Shown piece by piece: positions 54,101 to 62,026 of a stretch of DNA of 64,000 bases (position 1 is the stretch's first letter; every line of letters begins with the position of its first letter). Source of the DNA: Synechococcus sp. Tobar12-5m-g (GTDB lineage: Bacteria > Cyanobacteriota > Cyanobacteriia > PCC-6307 > Cyanobiaceae); contig NZ_JAGQBB010000011.1 of NCBI RefSeq assembly GCF_024345415.1, positions 44,496 to 108,495 of the forward strand, written 5' to 3'. The position numbers were made by a program, and so were the translations under genes. Under the pieces are notes generated by a model that saw only the letters and a program-made list of their open reading frames with translations, had not been told where the DNA came from and did no database searches.

Positions 54101-55260
54101 GGGGCACCGCGGTCCTGGGGCTGATGAGCGGCACCAGCGCCGATGGGGTCGACGCCGTCCTGGCCAGGTTCGAGGGCCCGCCGGCCAGGCCCCGCTGGCG
54201 CCTGCTCGCCAGCCGCTCCCTGGATTACCCGGCAGCGCTGCACCGGCAGTTGATCGCGATCGGCCAGGGGCAACCAGCCACGGCGGAGGCGATCCTGAAC
54301 CTGGCCGAAGCGGTGACGGAGGTGCAGGCGACCTGTGCCCGCCAGTGCGACCCGACGGGCCAGGCAACCCTGGTGGGCTGCCATGGCCAGACCCTCTGGC
54401 ATCGTCCGCCCCAAGGCGGCCAGCGGGGTTGCAGTTGGCAGTTGCTCCAGGGGCCTCTGCTGGCCCAACTGCTGCAACGGCCGGTGGTGTTCGATCTGCG
54501 GGCCCACGATTTGGCCCTGGGGGGCCATGGAGCGCCCCTGGTGCCCGCCGCCGATGCCGCCCTGATGCCGGCGATCGGGGGATGGCGGGCCCTGCTGAAC
54601 CTCGGCGGTATCGCCAACCTCACCCTGCTGCCGCCGGCGACGGGACCCGAGCGGCAGGCCCCGGTGCGGGGCTGGGACTGCGGCCCGGCCAACACCCTGA
54701 TCGACCTGGCGGTCAGCCGCTTCAGCCAGGGGACCCAACGGTTCGATGCCGATGGCCAGTGGGCACGGAGGGGAACCGTCAACGAGGCGCTGATCCGTCG
54801 CTGGCTGCAGGAGCCCTACTTCCAGGGCCTGCCGCCGAAGTCGACCGGACGGGAGCAGTTCGGCCAGGCCGATCTCGAGCGACGGCTGCAGGACCTGGAG
54901 GGGGCGGATGGGGCCTTGGGGCCTGGCCAGCCCCAAGCCGATGCCCTGGCCACCCTCACGGCCTTCAGCGCCGCCGTTGTGGCGGCCGACCTGGGCAAAG
55001 GCCCCCGACCCCTGGAGTTGGTGGTGGCCGGCGGCGGGGCCAGAAATGGAGTTCTGATAGAGCAGCTGCGGCGGCGCTGCCGGGGCCTGTGGGTGCGCCC
55101 CCTGGCTGACCTCGGCATCGGGGAAACGGATCGGGAAGCCCTGGCCTTTGCCTTGCTGGCCTGGTGGCATCAACGGCGCCATCCCGGCTCCTTGCCCTCG
55201 GTGACGGGAGCGAGCTGGCCGGCTGTTCTCGGGGTGCGGGCCGACCCGACGGCGCCCTAA
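54097..55260 (+). CDS. anmK: Anhydro-N-acetylmuramic acid kinase
   Basis: AnmK phosphorylates and opens anhydroMurNAc from cell-wall turnover to MurNAc-6-phosphate. The 387-residue ASKHA kinase has GLMSGTSADGVDAVL at the start, VGCHGQTLWHRPP near residue 88, LLNLGGIANLTLL, WDCGPANTLIDLAV and VVAGGGARNGVL. The GTG start overlaps the RCK gene stop by four bases. The stop overlaps the convergent RHH gene by 3 bases. Confidence 0.95.
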   Translation: MRGTAVLGLMSGTSADGVDAVLARFEGPPARPRWRLLASRSLDYPAALHRQLIAIGQGQPATAEAILNLAEAVTEVQATCARQCDPTGQATLVGCHGQTLWHRPPQGGQRGCSWQLLQGPLLAQLLQRPVVFDLRAHDLALGGHGAPLVPAADAALMPAIGGWRALLNLGGIANLTLLPPATGPERQAPVRGWDCGPANTLIDLAVSRFSQGTQRFDADGQWARRGTVNEALIRRWLQEPYFQGLPPKSTGREQFGQADLERRLQDLEGADGALGPGQPQADALATLTAFSAAVVAADLGKGPRPLELVVAGGGARNGVLIEQLRRRCRGLWVRPLADLGIGETDREALAFALLAWWHQRRHPGSLPSVTGASWPAVLGVRADPTAP

Positions 55261-55589
55261 GCGCTGGGGCGCTGCAGCCTCAGGCGCCGGGGAAGCCCCC
55301 GCAGGCGACGGGGCTCCTGCCGCTCCAGGGCCTTGCGGAACCGGTCGCCGGAGAGTGCGGCTTCAGGGACCGCCGGCCGGCCCAATGCCCCCTGCCCGCC
55401 GAGTGCCGATTCCTGGGCCCGCTCAAGCCGGTCCAGCCCCTGTTGAATCAACACCTTGGCCATGTTGCTGACCGTGCGCGATTCGGTCTCGGCTGCGGCG
55501 CTGAGACGATCACAGAGATCTTCCGGCAGCACGACCTGAACGCGGGGGGACTTGGGCCGGCCGCTCGTGGAGGTCTGACGGGTGGCCAC
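55257..55589 (-). CDS. Ribbon-helix-helix DNA-binding protein
   Basis: From GTG 55589 the protein is 110 residues. After a short basic start (TSTSGRPKSPR) the region PRVQVVLPEDLCDRLSAAAETESRTVSNMAKVLIQQGLDRL fits the ribbon-helix-helix/CopG/Arc fold: one beta-strand and two helices. Such proteins regulate transcription as dimers. The tail is proline/arginine rich. It overlaps the anmK stop and is divergent from the next gene. The target is unknown. Confidence 0.7.
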   Translation of the reverse strand: MATRQTSTSGRPKSPRVQVVLPEDLCDRLSAAAETESRTVSNMAKVLIQQGLDRLERAQESALGGQGALGRPAVPEAALSGDRFRKALERQEPRRLRGLPRRLRLQRPSA

Positions 55590-55680
55590 GGCCCCAGGAT
55601 CATGCGCGATACCCAGGAGTGTACAGAGATCCACTTGGATACTATCCAGCAGTATGCTCAGGCAGCTCCGCACACCAGCC

Positions 55681-56067
55681 ATGGGCCAGGCCATCAGCAA
55701 GGACCTCAGCCAAGACGTCAGCAAGCCAGGCAGAAGAACCAAGGCATCAACTGGGCTTTCTACGGCCGTCAGGCCCGCTGCCGTCGCTGCCACGGCCCAG
55801 GAGCAGCGGACCGCATCCCGGCCGGGCTCCAGTCGGCGGAGCGCCGAGCAGAGTGATGTGCTGGTGTCGGCGGTGATCAGCACCTACCTGCTCACCCACC
55901 TGCACCATGTGCTGCAACGGGCCGAGTACGCCGCCGTCCAGGAAGGACGCCAGCCCCTCGCCGCCAACTACGCCCAGCTGCGCAAGGTGCTCTGCCTCGA
56001 TGCCCGCACGATGGAAGATGCCTCTGCATCCGGGCATCTCGAGGTCGAGCCCCCCTGCGCCGCTTGA
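55681..56067 (+). CDS. Conserved helical protein, unknown
   Basis: The 128-residue protein from ATG 55681 (55654 and 55582 are alternative starts) has a low-complexity basic N-terminal half (KPGRRTKASTGL, SRPGSSRRSAEQSD) and a helical C-terminal half SAVISTYLLTHLHHVLQRAEYAAVQEG. The latter has two helices with a histidine-rich turn. No motif assigns a function. It is the neighbour of a divergent ribbon-helix-helix gene, with which it shares a 91-base promoter gap, so a regulatory link is possible. Confidence 0.55.
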   Translation: MGQAISKDLSQDVSKPGRRTKASTGLSTAVRPAAVAATAQEQRTASRPGSSRRSAEQSDVLVSAVISTYLLTHLHHVLQRAEYAAVQEGRQPLAANYAQLRKVLCLDARTMEDASASGHLEVEPPCAA

Positions 56068-56197
56068 GCCGGCGGGGCCCGGATCGGCCGGTGCCGCGTT
56101 GCCAATATCCAACAACCGGCCACCGGGGGCGTTGGCAGCTGCCTGGCGCCCATAGGGTCAGCACGCTGTCCTCTCCTGCCTGGCCCAGGGCCTGCCC

Positions 56198-56428
56198 ATG
56201 GCTGACACCAATGCCGCCCGCCTCTATGAACGAATCCGGGCCGATGAAGCCCTCACCCAGTCCCTCTTTCGTCAGGCGCTGCAGGACCCGAAGGGAACGG
56301 TGAGCCGGATCCTCGCCCTCGGCGCCGAGTGGGAACTACCCGTCACCGAAGCTGCCGTGAAGGAGCACCTGGCCTCGCTCGATGACGAAAGCAAGCAATG
56401 GTTGATCAAGGCCCGAGGGGGACTCTAG
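56198..56428 (+). CDS. Small acidic helical protein (weakly Nif11-like)
   Basis: A 76-residue protein with all-helical character: ARLYERIRADEALTQSLFRQALQDPKG, then ILALGAEWELPVTEAAVKEHLASL. The helix-D-x-x-L plus G-x-E/T-turn arrangement weakly recalls Nif11-type leader peptides, and the C-terminus is RGGL, but no modification enzyme is close. It is a conserved-looking small ORF upstream of the ABC-F gene. Function unknown; the Nif11 link is tentative. Confidence 0.5.
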   Translation: MADTNAARLYERIRADEALTQSLFRQALQDPKGTVSRILALGAEWELPVTEAAVKEHLASLDDESKQWLIKARGGL

Positions 56429-56601
56429 GGGCTCGTCGGCACCGAAGGCCGGGCCGGTGCCAGCCGCGCCGGAGCCTGGCTGGGTGCCGGCCGGGGCAAC
56501 CGTTCTCCCTGGGACCAGCTGAAGAACAGCCAGTGGCTCACCAGCGCCAGGCCAGCGGCCACCACCAGCGCCGCCACCTGCTCCAGACGTTTAACGATCA
56601 C
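56425..56601 (-). CDS. 58-residue single-helix membrane protein
   Basis: This ORF uses a GTG start at 56601 and reads MIVKRLEQVAALVVAAGLALVS..., giving 58 residues. It has a clear hydrophobic helix (about residues 9-29) followed by an HWLFFSWSQGERL and a proline/alanine-rich tail of about 25 residues. It runs tail-to-tail with the 76-residue gene (stop codons overlap by three bases) and is divergent from the ABC-F gene. Short single-helix proteins with a Pro/Ala tail are common in picocyanobacteria; no family recognised. Confidence 0.5.
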   Translation of the reverse strand: MIVKRLEQVAALVVAAGLALVSHWLFFSWSQGERLPRPAPSQAPARLAPARPSVPTSP

Positions 56602-56710
56602 GGGCGGCCGCGCGGGGTTGGAATCAGTCTGGCGAAGCGCCCAGCCCAGACTCCCTGCGGCCCTCCAGCCAGGGATGATGGTTTGACCAACCGGCCCTAC
56701 CCCACTTCCC

Positions 56711-58435
56711 GTGCTTCGTCTTGAACGCGTTTCAAAGATTTACCCCACGGGCGAGGTGCTTCGCGACGTCACCTGGGAGGTGAAGGCGGGGGATCGCATC
56801 GGGCTGGTGGGGGTGAACGGCGCCGGCAAATCCACCCAGATGCGCATCATCGCTGGGCTGGAAGAGCCCACCAGCGGCCAAGTGGTGAAGCAGGGGGATC
56901 CGCGCATCGCCTACCTGCAGCAGGAGTTCGACGTGGATCCGGAGCGCACGGTGCGCGAAGAGCTGTTCCAGGCCTTCGGCGAGGCGGCCGAGGTGCTGAT
57001 CCACCAGCACCGCGTCGAACACGAGATGGCCAGCGAGAAGGCCGCCACTGACCCCGATCACCTCGACGAGCTGATCCACGAGTTGGGCCGCCTCCACAGC
57101 CGCTTCGAGTCCCTGCACGGCTACGAGCTGGATGCCCGCATCGACAAGCTGCTGCCGTCGATCGGCTTCACCCCGGAGGGGGTCGAAGAGGCCGTCGGCT
57201 CCTACTCCGGTGGCTGGCAGATGCGCATCGCCCTGGGCAAGATCCTGCTGCAGGACCCTGATCTGCTGCTGCTGGACGAACCCACCAACCACCTGGACGT
57301 GGAGACGATCCAGTGGCTGGAGGACTACCTGATCGCCCAGACGGTGCCCCTGGTGGTGATCAGCCATGACCGGGCGTTCCTCGATCGGGTCTGCAACCAG
57401 ATCGTCGAAACCGAGCGAGGGATCTCCCGCAGCTACCTGGGCAACTACAGCCAGCACCTGGAGCAGAAGGCTCTCGAACGCGAGGCCACCCAGGCCGCCT
57501 TCGATCGCCAGCAGAAGGATCTGGCTAGCCAACAGGCCTACATCGACCGCTTCCGGGCCAGCGCCACCCGCAGCACCCAGGCCAAGAGCCGCGAGAAGCT
57601 GCTGGAGAAGGTGGAGCGGATCGAGGCCCCGATCGAGAGCGTGGGCGGTCCCCGCTTCCAGTTCCCGCCCGCTCCCCGCAGCGGCCGGCAGATCGCCCTG
57701 ATCGACGACCTCACCCACAGCTACGGCGACAAGATCCTCTTTCTGGGGGCCCACCTGGAGGTGGAACGGGGGGATCGCATCGCTTTCGTGGGGCCCAACG
57801 GCGCCGGAAAATCCACCCTGCTGCGCCTGGTGATGGGCAGCGAGACCCCCGACGGAGGCATCGCCCGGCTGGGGGAGCACAACGTGGTGGCGGGATACTT
57901 CGAGCAGAACCAGGCCGAGGCCCTCGACCTGACCCGAACCGTGATCGACACCCTGTTCGAGGCGGTGCCCGACTGGACCCAGACCCAGGTGCGCTCCCTA
58001 CTGGGCAGCTTCGGCTTCAGCAACGACACGGTGTTCAAGGACGTGGGCCAACTCAGCGGCGGCGAGAAGGCGCGGCTGGCCCTGGCCCTGATGCTGCTGA
58101 GCCCCTGCAACCTGCTGGTGCTGGATGAGCCCACCAATCACCTGGACATCCCCGCCAAGCAGATGCTGGAGGGCGCACTGCAGGCCTACGAGGGAGCGGC
58201 CCTGCTGGTGTCCCACGATCGCTATTTCATTGCGCGGGTGGCCAACCGGATCGTCGAGATCCGCGACGGCGAGCTTGTGCTCTACCGGGGTGACTACGCC
58301 TACTACCAGGCCAAAAAGCAGGAGGAAGCCGATCAGGATCTCGAAGCCGAGGCCACCCGCGAGCGCGAGGCCAGGAAAAGCGCCAACCAGGAGAAGCAGA
58401 AAGCCCGTGCCGCCAAGCTCAAAGCGAAGGCGTGA
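56711..58435 (+). CDS. ABC-F family ATP-binding protein
   Basis: This is a soluble protein with two ABC domains in 574 residues, starting at GTG 56711. The first Walker A is GVNGAGKS at 34-41, signature YSGGWQMRIALG, Walker B LLLLDEPTNHLD. The second set is FVGPNGAGKSTLLRL, LSGGEKARLALA and LLVLDEPTNHLD. Between them is the linker helical pair (EREATQAAFDRQQKDLASQQAYIDRF), typical of ABC-F proteins such as Uup/YkpA-like, which act on ribosomes rather than in transport. The C-terminus is a lysine/arginine-rich coil (EKQKARAAKLKAKA), suitable for rRNA binding. Confidence 0.92.
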   Translation: MLRLERVSKIYPTGEVLRDVTWEVKAGDRIGLVGVNGAGKSTQMRIIAGLEEPTSGQVVKQGDPRIAYLQQEFDVDPERTVREELFQAFGEAAEVLIHQHRVEHEMASEKAATDPDHLDELIHELGRLHSRFESLHGYELDARIDKLLPSIGFTPEGVEEAVGSYSGGWQMRIALGKILLQDPDLLLLDEPTNHLDVETIQWLEDYLIAQTVPLVVISHDRAFLDRVCNQIVETERGISRSYLGNYSQHLEQKALEREATQAAFDRQQKDLASQQAYIDRFRASATRSTQAKSREKLLEKVERIEAPIESVGGPRFQFPPAPRSGRQIALIDDLTHSYGDKILFLGAHLEVERGDRIAFVGPNGAGKSTLLRLVMGSETPDGGIARLGEHNVVAGYFEQNQAEALDLTRTVIDTLFEAVPDWTQTQVRSLLGSFGFSNDTVFKDVGQLSGGEKARLALALMLLSPCNLLVLDEPTNHLDIPAKQMLEGALQAYEGAALLVSHDRYFIARVANRIVEIRDGELVLYRGDYAYYQAKKQEEADQDLEAEATREREARKSANQEKQKARAAKLKAKA

Positions 58436-58540
58436 GACGCTGCACAAACAACTTCACACATCCGTAGGCAGGAAGACTCATTTCGCTGGCCACCCGCGGA
58501 GCATGTTCATATCCTGACGGTATCCCCTGAGGCCAGGACC

Positions 58541-58753
58541 ATGACCCGCTCGACCCCCCCCGTATCCCCCTCCCTCGATCAGTCGCCCACTGGGACAGAG
58601 TTGTCCAGCGAACTCGACGCCCCCACGGGCGGCGGCGCCCAAGAGCAGGCGTGGGACTCGGTGGAAACCTATTTCGAATGCATCACCACCTGCTCCCTCG
58701 ACGACGGTGAGTGCGTCACCAACTGCGTGGAGGAACTGCGCGAGCACCACTGA
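58541..58753 (+). CDS. Small protein with twin CX3C motif
   Basis: The 70-residue protein has a disordered N-terminal half (PVSPSLDQSPTGT) and a helical C-terminal half WDSVETYFECITTC and ECVTNCVEELREHH with C47-x3-C51-x6-C58-x3-C62. Twin CX3C helical hairpins are known from disulfide-bonded or metal-binding small proteins. No signal or membrane segment is seen. It is a lone plus-strand gene between the ABC-F and the next small gene. Cysteine spacing and composition argue for a real gene; the function is unknown. Confidence 0.65.
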   Translation: MTRSTPPVSPSLDQSPTGTELSSELDAPTGGGAQEQAWDSVETYFECITTCSLDDGECVTNCVEELREHH

Positions 58754-58768
58754 CCAGCACCACTGACC
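58743..58768. repeat. 13-bp tandem duplication across the stop codon
   Basis: AGCACCACTGACC is repeated in tandem (58743-58755 and 58756-58768). The first copy contains the last two sense codons and the TGA of the twin-CX3C gene. This is a simple duplication; whether it matters is unclear. Confidence 0.6.
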
Positions 58769-58845
58769 AGCAGGCAGGCGATCCCTGCAGCCGGACACCC
58801 CGATGGGGACTTCCTGACAGCCAGCCCCTAACTGTGTACCGATTG

Positions 58846-58873
58846 CTACGCAAGCACTCGAAACACTTCGTAG
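58846..58873. other. Imperfect hairpin upstream of the 96-residue gene
   Basis: CTACG and CGTAG (58846-58850, 58869-58873), extended by AAG/CTT with one bulged C, form a hairpin with an 11-base loop 30 bases before the next start codon. No T run follows. It could affect the next gene's translation, or be chance. Confidence 0.35.
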
Positions 58874-58902
58874 CATTCGGATGGCTTCAAAGCCCCTTCG
58901 CG

Positions 58903-59193
58903 ATGCCTGGAATGTCCGAACCGCTCGCCCTCACCCTCGGTCAAAAGTTTGAACTGGAGCGCATGACCCGCGTCATCGACTCCACCGGCGATGCCCAGTC
59001 GCTGCGGGGCCTGGCCAAGCAGTTGCTGCACGCCTGGCAAACCCAACGGGCCGCCACCGACTGGGTGATGCGCCAACAGCTCGCCATGCCATCCGGCTTT
59101 GGCGCTGGAGCCCCAGCCCAGGCTGCCGCCAACCCCCATGCCGCGGAGGGTGTAGCCAACCCCTTCCCCTTTCCTCCCAACGACGTGCTCTGA
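58903..59193 (+). CDS. Conserved cyanobacterial helical protein, unknown
   Basis: The 96-residue protein starts at ATG 58903 (ATG 58912 possible). The core ALTLGQKFELERMTRVIDSTGDAQSLRGLAKQLLHAWQTQRAATDWVMRQQL is predicted to be a helical hairpin, a pattern I associate with a family of about 60-100-residue cyanobacterial proteins of unknown function. The C-terminal 40 residues are proline, alanine and glycine rich (GFGAGAPAQAAANPHAAEGV). There are no membrane segments. It is convergent with the htrA gene. Confidence 0.65.
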   Translation: MPGMSEPLALTLGQKFELERMTRVIDSTGDAQSLRGLAKQLLHAWQTQRAATDWVMRQQLAMPSGFGAGAPAQAAANPHAAEGVANPFPFPPNDVL

Positions 59194-59212
59194 GCACCAG
59201 ATCCGGCCAGGC

Positions 59213-60370
59213 TCAGCGGCCCTGGGCCGATCGAGCGATCGCCGTGGGGACCACCTGCACCTGCAGGGTGGTGCCGGCCCGCAGCACCTGAAGATCCATC
59301 GGTTTGCCGACACCATTGGCCTCCACGGCCGAAATCATCTGGGCGGGCCCCGCCACCGGGCGCCCCGCCGCCGTCACGATCACGTCACCGGGACGCAGCC
59401 CTGACTGGGAGGCCGGGCTGCCAGGCATCACACTCCTCACCAGGGCCCCCTGCCGGACCGTGCGGCCCAGCTCATCGGGCAGCTCATCCAGCCCGACCCC
59501 GATCATGGGATGGCTGACCGTTCCTGTGGCCAGCAACTGCTTGGCGATGCTGCGGGCACGGTTGATTGGAATGGCGAAGCCCAGCCCGGCGCCGGGGCCC
59601 GAGCGCACCAGGGTGTTGATGCCCACCACTTCGCCATCGGCGTTGAGCAAGGGGCCGCCGGAATTACCGGGGTTGATCGCCGCATCGGTCTGAATCAGGT
59701 CGAGGCGCTTATCGGTGATCCCCAGCTTGCTGACATTGCGGTTCAAGTTGCTGATGATTCCCATCGTCACCGTGTTGTCCAGGCCGAAGGGGTTGCCGAC
59801 GGCGATGGCCCAGTCACCCACCTGAAGAGCATCGGAGTTGCCCAGGGTGGCCACCGGCCAGGGGCCAGCGCCGAGCAGTCGGAGCAGGGCCAGATCGGTC
59901 AGGGAGTCGAGGCCCACCACCTTCGCTTCCACCCGGCGGCCATCCTTTAGACCGACGAACACGCGGTCACTCTTTTCGACGACATGGGCATTGGTGAGGA
60001 CCAGGCCATCGGATTGAAAGATCACGCCGCTGCCCAGCCCCCGTTCCTTGCGCTGGGCTGGAAGCTGTCCCTGGGGAAACCCGAAGAACTGGCGGAACAA
60101 GGGATCGGCCATCAGCCTGGAGGGGAGGCCCGAGCCTCCTGAGCTGGCCACGGTGCGTTCCGTGTCGATCGTGACGACGGCCGGACCGGCACGATTGACG
60201 GCCTCAGCGACAAACGACTGGCGAGACAGGCCGGAGCGAGGTGCCTGCTGGGACTGGGCTGTCGCGACCCGCTCGATCAGGGCCGGGGACGCGAGCACCA
60301 GGGCCAGGGGCAGGGCAGGCAAAAGAACAGTGCGTGGAAAGCTGCGAAAATCCAAAACCAGGTTCAGCAA
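59213..60370 (-). CDS. HtrA/DegP-type serine protease
   Basis: The 385-residue protein has an N-terminal hydrophobic signal or anchor (residues about 14-30) and a trypsin-like domain with the triad H129 (LTNAHVVEK), D159 ([11 protein letters not shown]) and S237 (NPGNSGGPL). One PDZ domain follows (about 290-375: [33 protein letters not shown]). This is the HhoA/HhoB/HtrA group of cyanobacteria, which degrade damaged proteins in the periplasm or thylakoid lumen. There is one PDZ, not two as in DegP. It has a 167-base promoter region shared divergently with a small ORF. Confidence 0.93.
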   Translation of the reverse strand: MLNLVLDFRSFPRTVLLPALPLALVLASPALIERVATAQSQQAPRSGLSRQSFVAEAVNRAGPAVVTIDTERTVASSGGSGLPSRLMADPLFRQFFGFPQGQLPAQRKERGLGSGVIFQSDGLVLTNAHVVEKSDRVFVGLKDGRRVEAKVVGLDSLTDLALLRLLGAGPWPVATLGNSDALQVGDWAIAVGNPFGLDNTVTMGIISNLNRNVSKLGITDKRLDLIQTDAAINPGNSGGPLLNADGEVVGINTLVRSGPGAGLGFAIPINRARSIAKQLLATGTVSHPMIGVGLDELPDELGRTVRQGALVRSVMPGSPASQSGLRPGDVIVTAAGRPVAGPAQMISAVEANGVGKPMDLQVLRAGTTLQVQVVPTAIARSAQGR

Positions 60371-60537
60371 AGCTGATTTGACCGTAATGGCGGATTGGCG
60401 GCTGTCGGTTGCCGCAGCACTCGCAAGATGTGACGAAGTGCGGAGCTCGCCAGCCCAATCGAACCGCCATGAGTGGGTCGTGCAGCCTCCGGCGCCCGAT
60501 CCTTGGCCCTAAGGTTTGCAAACTTATGTGAATCCCC

Positions 60538-60639
60538 ATGGACACCAGCTCGCTTCTCCTCCTTTTTCTTGCCTTCGGAGCAGCGTTGAGCAGCCTCTGG
60601 GCCTGGAAGCTCGCTCATGCCGCCACATCCAGGCAATGA
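60538..60639 (+). CDS. Candidate 33-residue single-helix membrane protein
   Basis: ATG 60538 opens a 33-codon frame beginning MDTSSLLLLFLAFG, a clear hydrophobic helix of about 20 residues, ending WAWKLAHAATSRQ with two positive charges on the probable cytoplasmic side. It resembles the layout of small photosynthetic or assembly proteins, but no family is recognised. It lies 50 bases before the DUF2973-like gene and is divergent from htrA. Confidence 0.4.
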   Translation: MDTSSLLLLFLAFGAALSSLWAWKLAHAATSRQ

Positions 60640-60689
60640 TGAAGGGATAGGCCTCCACCCGCCGGTCCTGTTCATCCGAAAGCGCCCCC

Positions 60690-60995
60690 ATGGCCCAGCT
60701 TGTCCCCTTGTTGTACGGAGCCAGTTTCGTCTTGCTGTTGGTCCAGGCTTTTCGGGTCATGGCACGGGGCTTCAAAGCAGTTCCCCGCCTGGGAGATCCC
60801 ACCGGGATCACCCTCGCCTCCAGCGGTGACTCAGCAGGGTTCCCTGGTGGATCAGGAGGGGCAGATCGCACTGGACGCCTGACCGTTCACCCGGAACTGT
60901 TGGATTCGCACGGGCAGCTCATCCGGGACGACCTGATGACGGTTCGATTCAGCGGTGAGAACGAGGAGTCCACCGTTCCACCCGAGGCCACCTGA
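60690..60995 (+). CDS. DUF2973-like protein
   Basis: The 101-residue protein has an N-terminal hydrophobic helix (residues about 3-23, QLVPLLYGASFVLLLVQAFRVM) and a soluble C-terminal part that includes TGRLTVHPELLDSHGQLIRDDLMTVRF. The HPELL-D-G-x2-D-L-x-V-R pattern is what I recall for DUF2973, a cyanobacterial family of unknown function. Start ATG 60690. Gene neighbours: the candidate 33-residue ORF upstream, an unknown 127-residue gene downstream. Confidence 0.65.
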   Translation: MAQLVPLLYGASFVLLLVQAFRVMARGFKAVPRLGDPTGITLASSGDSAGFPGGSGGADRTGRLTVHPELLDSHGQLIRDDLMTVRFSGENEESTVPPEAT

Positions 60996-61105
60996 ACCGG
61001 CCTGGCTCCCCTTGGGGGATACGGTCCCGTCACTGCATAGCCTGAGCTGGTTTCGCCAACTGGTAAAACCATGGCGATGAGCAGATTCCCGGCGGAGGCC
61101 GAACG

Positions 61106-61489
61106 TTGGACCAGAGAACCCGAATCGTGGCCGCCGTGCTGCGCACCCTGAAGCTGCCCCCCCGCTTCCGTCTGCACCTGATCAAGGAGGACCCCGTGCG
61201 CCTCGAGCTCAGCATCACCCCTGCCTACGGCAAGGATCCGATCCTGGTGGGACTGGTGGAATCCCAGGACCTGGTGGCCAGGCGCGACCGTGAGGGCCGC
61301 ATCCCCAGGGATCTGCAAGGCACCTGGGACTGGACAGTCCGCCATGGCAAGGTGACCACTGGCGGCTGGAACCCGTACCTCAAGGAAGCCCTCCAGACGA
61401 TGTTCGAAACCGGTCTGCCCGCCATCGTTTACGAGGAAACCACTGGCGAGGCTTACCATCCTGTCGACGGGGCACGCCACGTGCGCTAA
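61106..61489 (+). CDS. Conserved hypothetical protein
   Basis: The 127-residue protein starts at TTG 61106; no ATG or GTG occurs at an equivalent site in this frame. It has a basic N-terminus (LRTLKLPPRFRLHLIKEDPVRLEL) and a conserved-looking mid/C-terminal section WDWTVRHGKVTTGGWNPYLKEALQTMFETGLPAIVYEE. No signal, membrane or catalytic motif is visible. The composition and codon use agree with a real gene. Role unknown. Confidence 0.6.
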   Translation: MDQRTRIVAAVLRTLKLPPRFRLHLIKEDPVRLELSITPAYGKDPILVGLVESQDLVARRDREGRIPRDLQGTWDWTVRHGKVTTGGWNPYLKEALQTMFETGLPAIVYEETTGEAYHPVDGARHVR

Positions 61490-61582
61490 CCCTCTCGATC
61501 CGTAGCAAACCGTGGCCAAGGCCACATTCGGCCCTTGCCGAGGCCGCTAAAACGGGGGCATCAATGTCTTCCGTTTTTCTTC

Positions 61583-61687
61583 ATGTCTTCTTTGGGCCTG
61601 TCGATGGGGCCACTGGTGCGACTGCTGGCATCCCTCGGGTTACTCAGTACCGCGCTGTTAGCTCTGCTGCTCAACCTGATCGGCTAA
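61583..61687 (+). CDS. Candidate 34-residue hydrophobic protein
   Basis: ATG 61583 begins a 34-codon ORF, MSSLGLSMGPLVRLLASLG followed by a strongly hydrophobic leucine-rich helix ending LLNLIG. The helix takes most of the sequence. It lies in the 243-base gap between the TTG-started hypothetical and the next membrane protein. It may be a small membrane peptide or a chance leucine-rich ORF. Confidence 0.3.
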   Translation: MSSLGLSMGPLVRLLASLGLLSTALLALLLNLIG

Positions 61688-61732
61688 CCACGATCACGCC
61701 CTCCCCCACCGGGGGACCAGGAGGGCTGATCC

Positions 61733-62026
61733 ATGGCGAGCCCTTGCTTCTGGAGCCGATCACGGTCGTTGTCGACCATGGGCCAGGCAACCGCTCCAGG
61801 GCCCTGGCATCAGCAAGACTGCAAGGACAATCGTGCACCTTCAGATCGCGTGGCCCCCTTCTATGCCAAGAACCGAAGGGACGGCTCCCGCCTGCTGAGC
61901 ACGGCTTTGGTGATCTGTGCCGTGGGGCTGATCCGCTCCGATCACCGCCTCGGCCAGTGGACGGCAATTGTCGCCGGAGGCCTGAGCTGCTACTGGGGCC
62001 TTTGCTACGGGCGCCTTGAACGCTGA
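61733..62026 (+). CDS. Small two-helix membrane protein
   Basis: The 97-residue frame ends 11 bases inside xseA and has two hydrophobic helices in its second half: SRLLSTALVICAVGLI (about 52-67) and WTAIVAGGLSCYWGLCYG (about 75-92). The first 40 residues (arginine, tryptophan, glutamine rich) look unconserved, so the true start may be a later codon, such as ATG 61778. The overlap with the xseA start suggests translational coupling. No family recognised. Confidence 0.5.
   Translation: MASPCFWSRSRSLSTMGQATAPGPWHQQDCKDNRAPSDRVAPFYAKNRRDGSRLLSTALVICAVGLIRSDHRLGQWTAIVAGGLSCYWGLCYGRLER

Noticed and set aside
55257..56067. Ribbon-helix-helix gene plus neighbour as a toxin-antitoxin pair
   Set aside because: The genes are divergent, not an overlapping operon, and the 128-residue neighbour has no toxin fold that I recognise.
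56198..56428. Nif11-type RiPP precursor with its own biosynthetic cluster
   Set aside because: No lanthipeptide synthetase, protease or transporter gene is nearby and the RGGL ending is too weak; kept only as a tentative resemblance.
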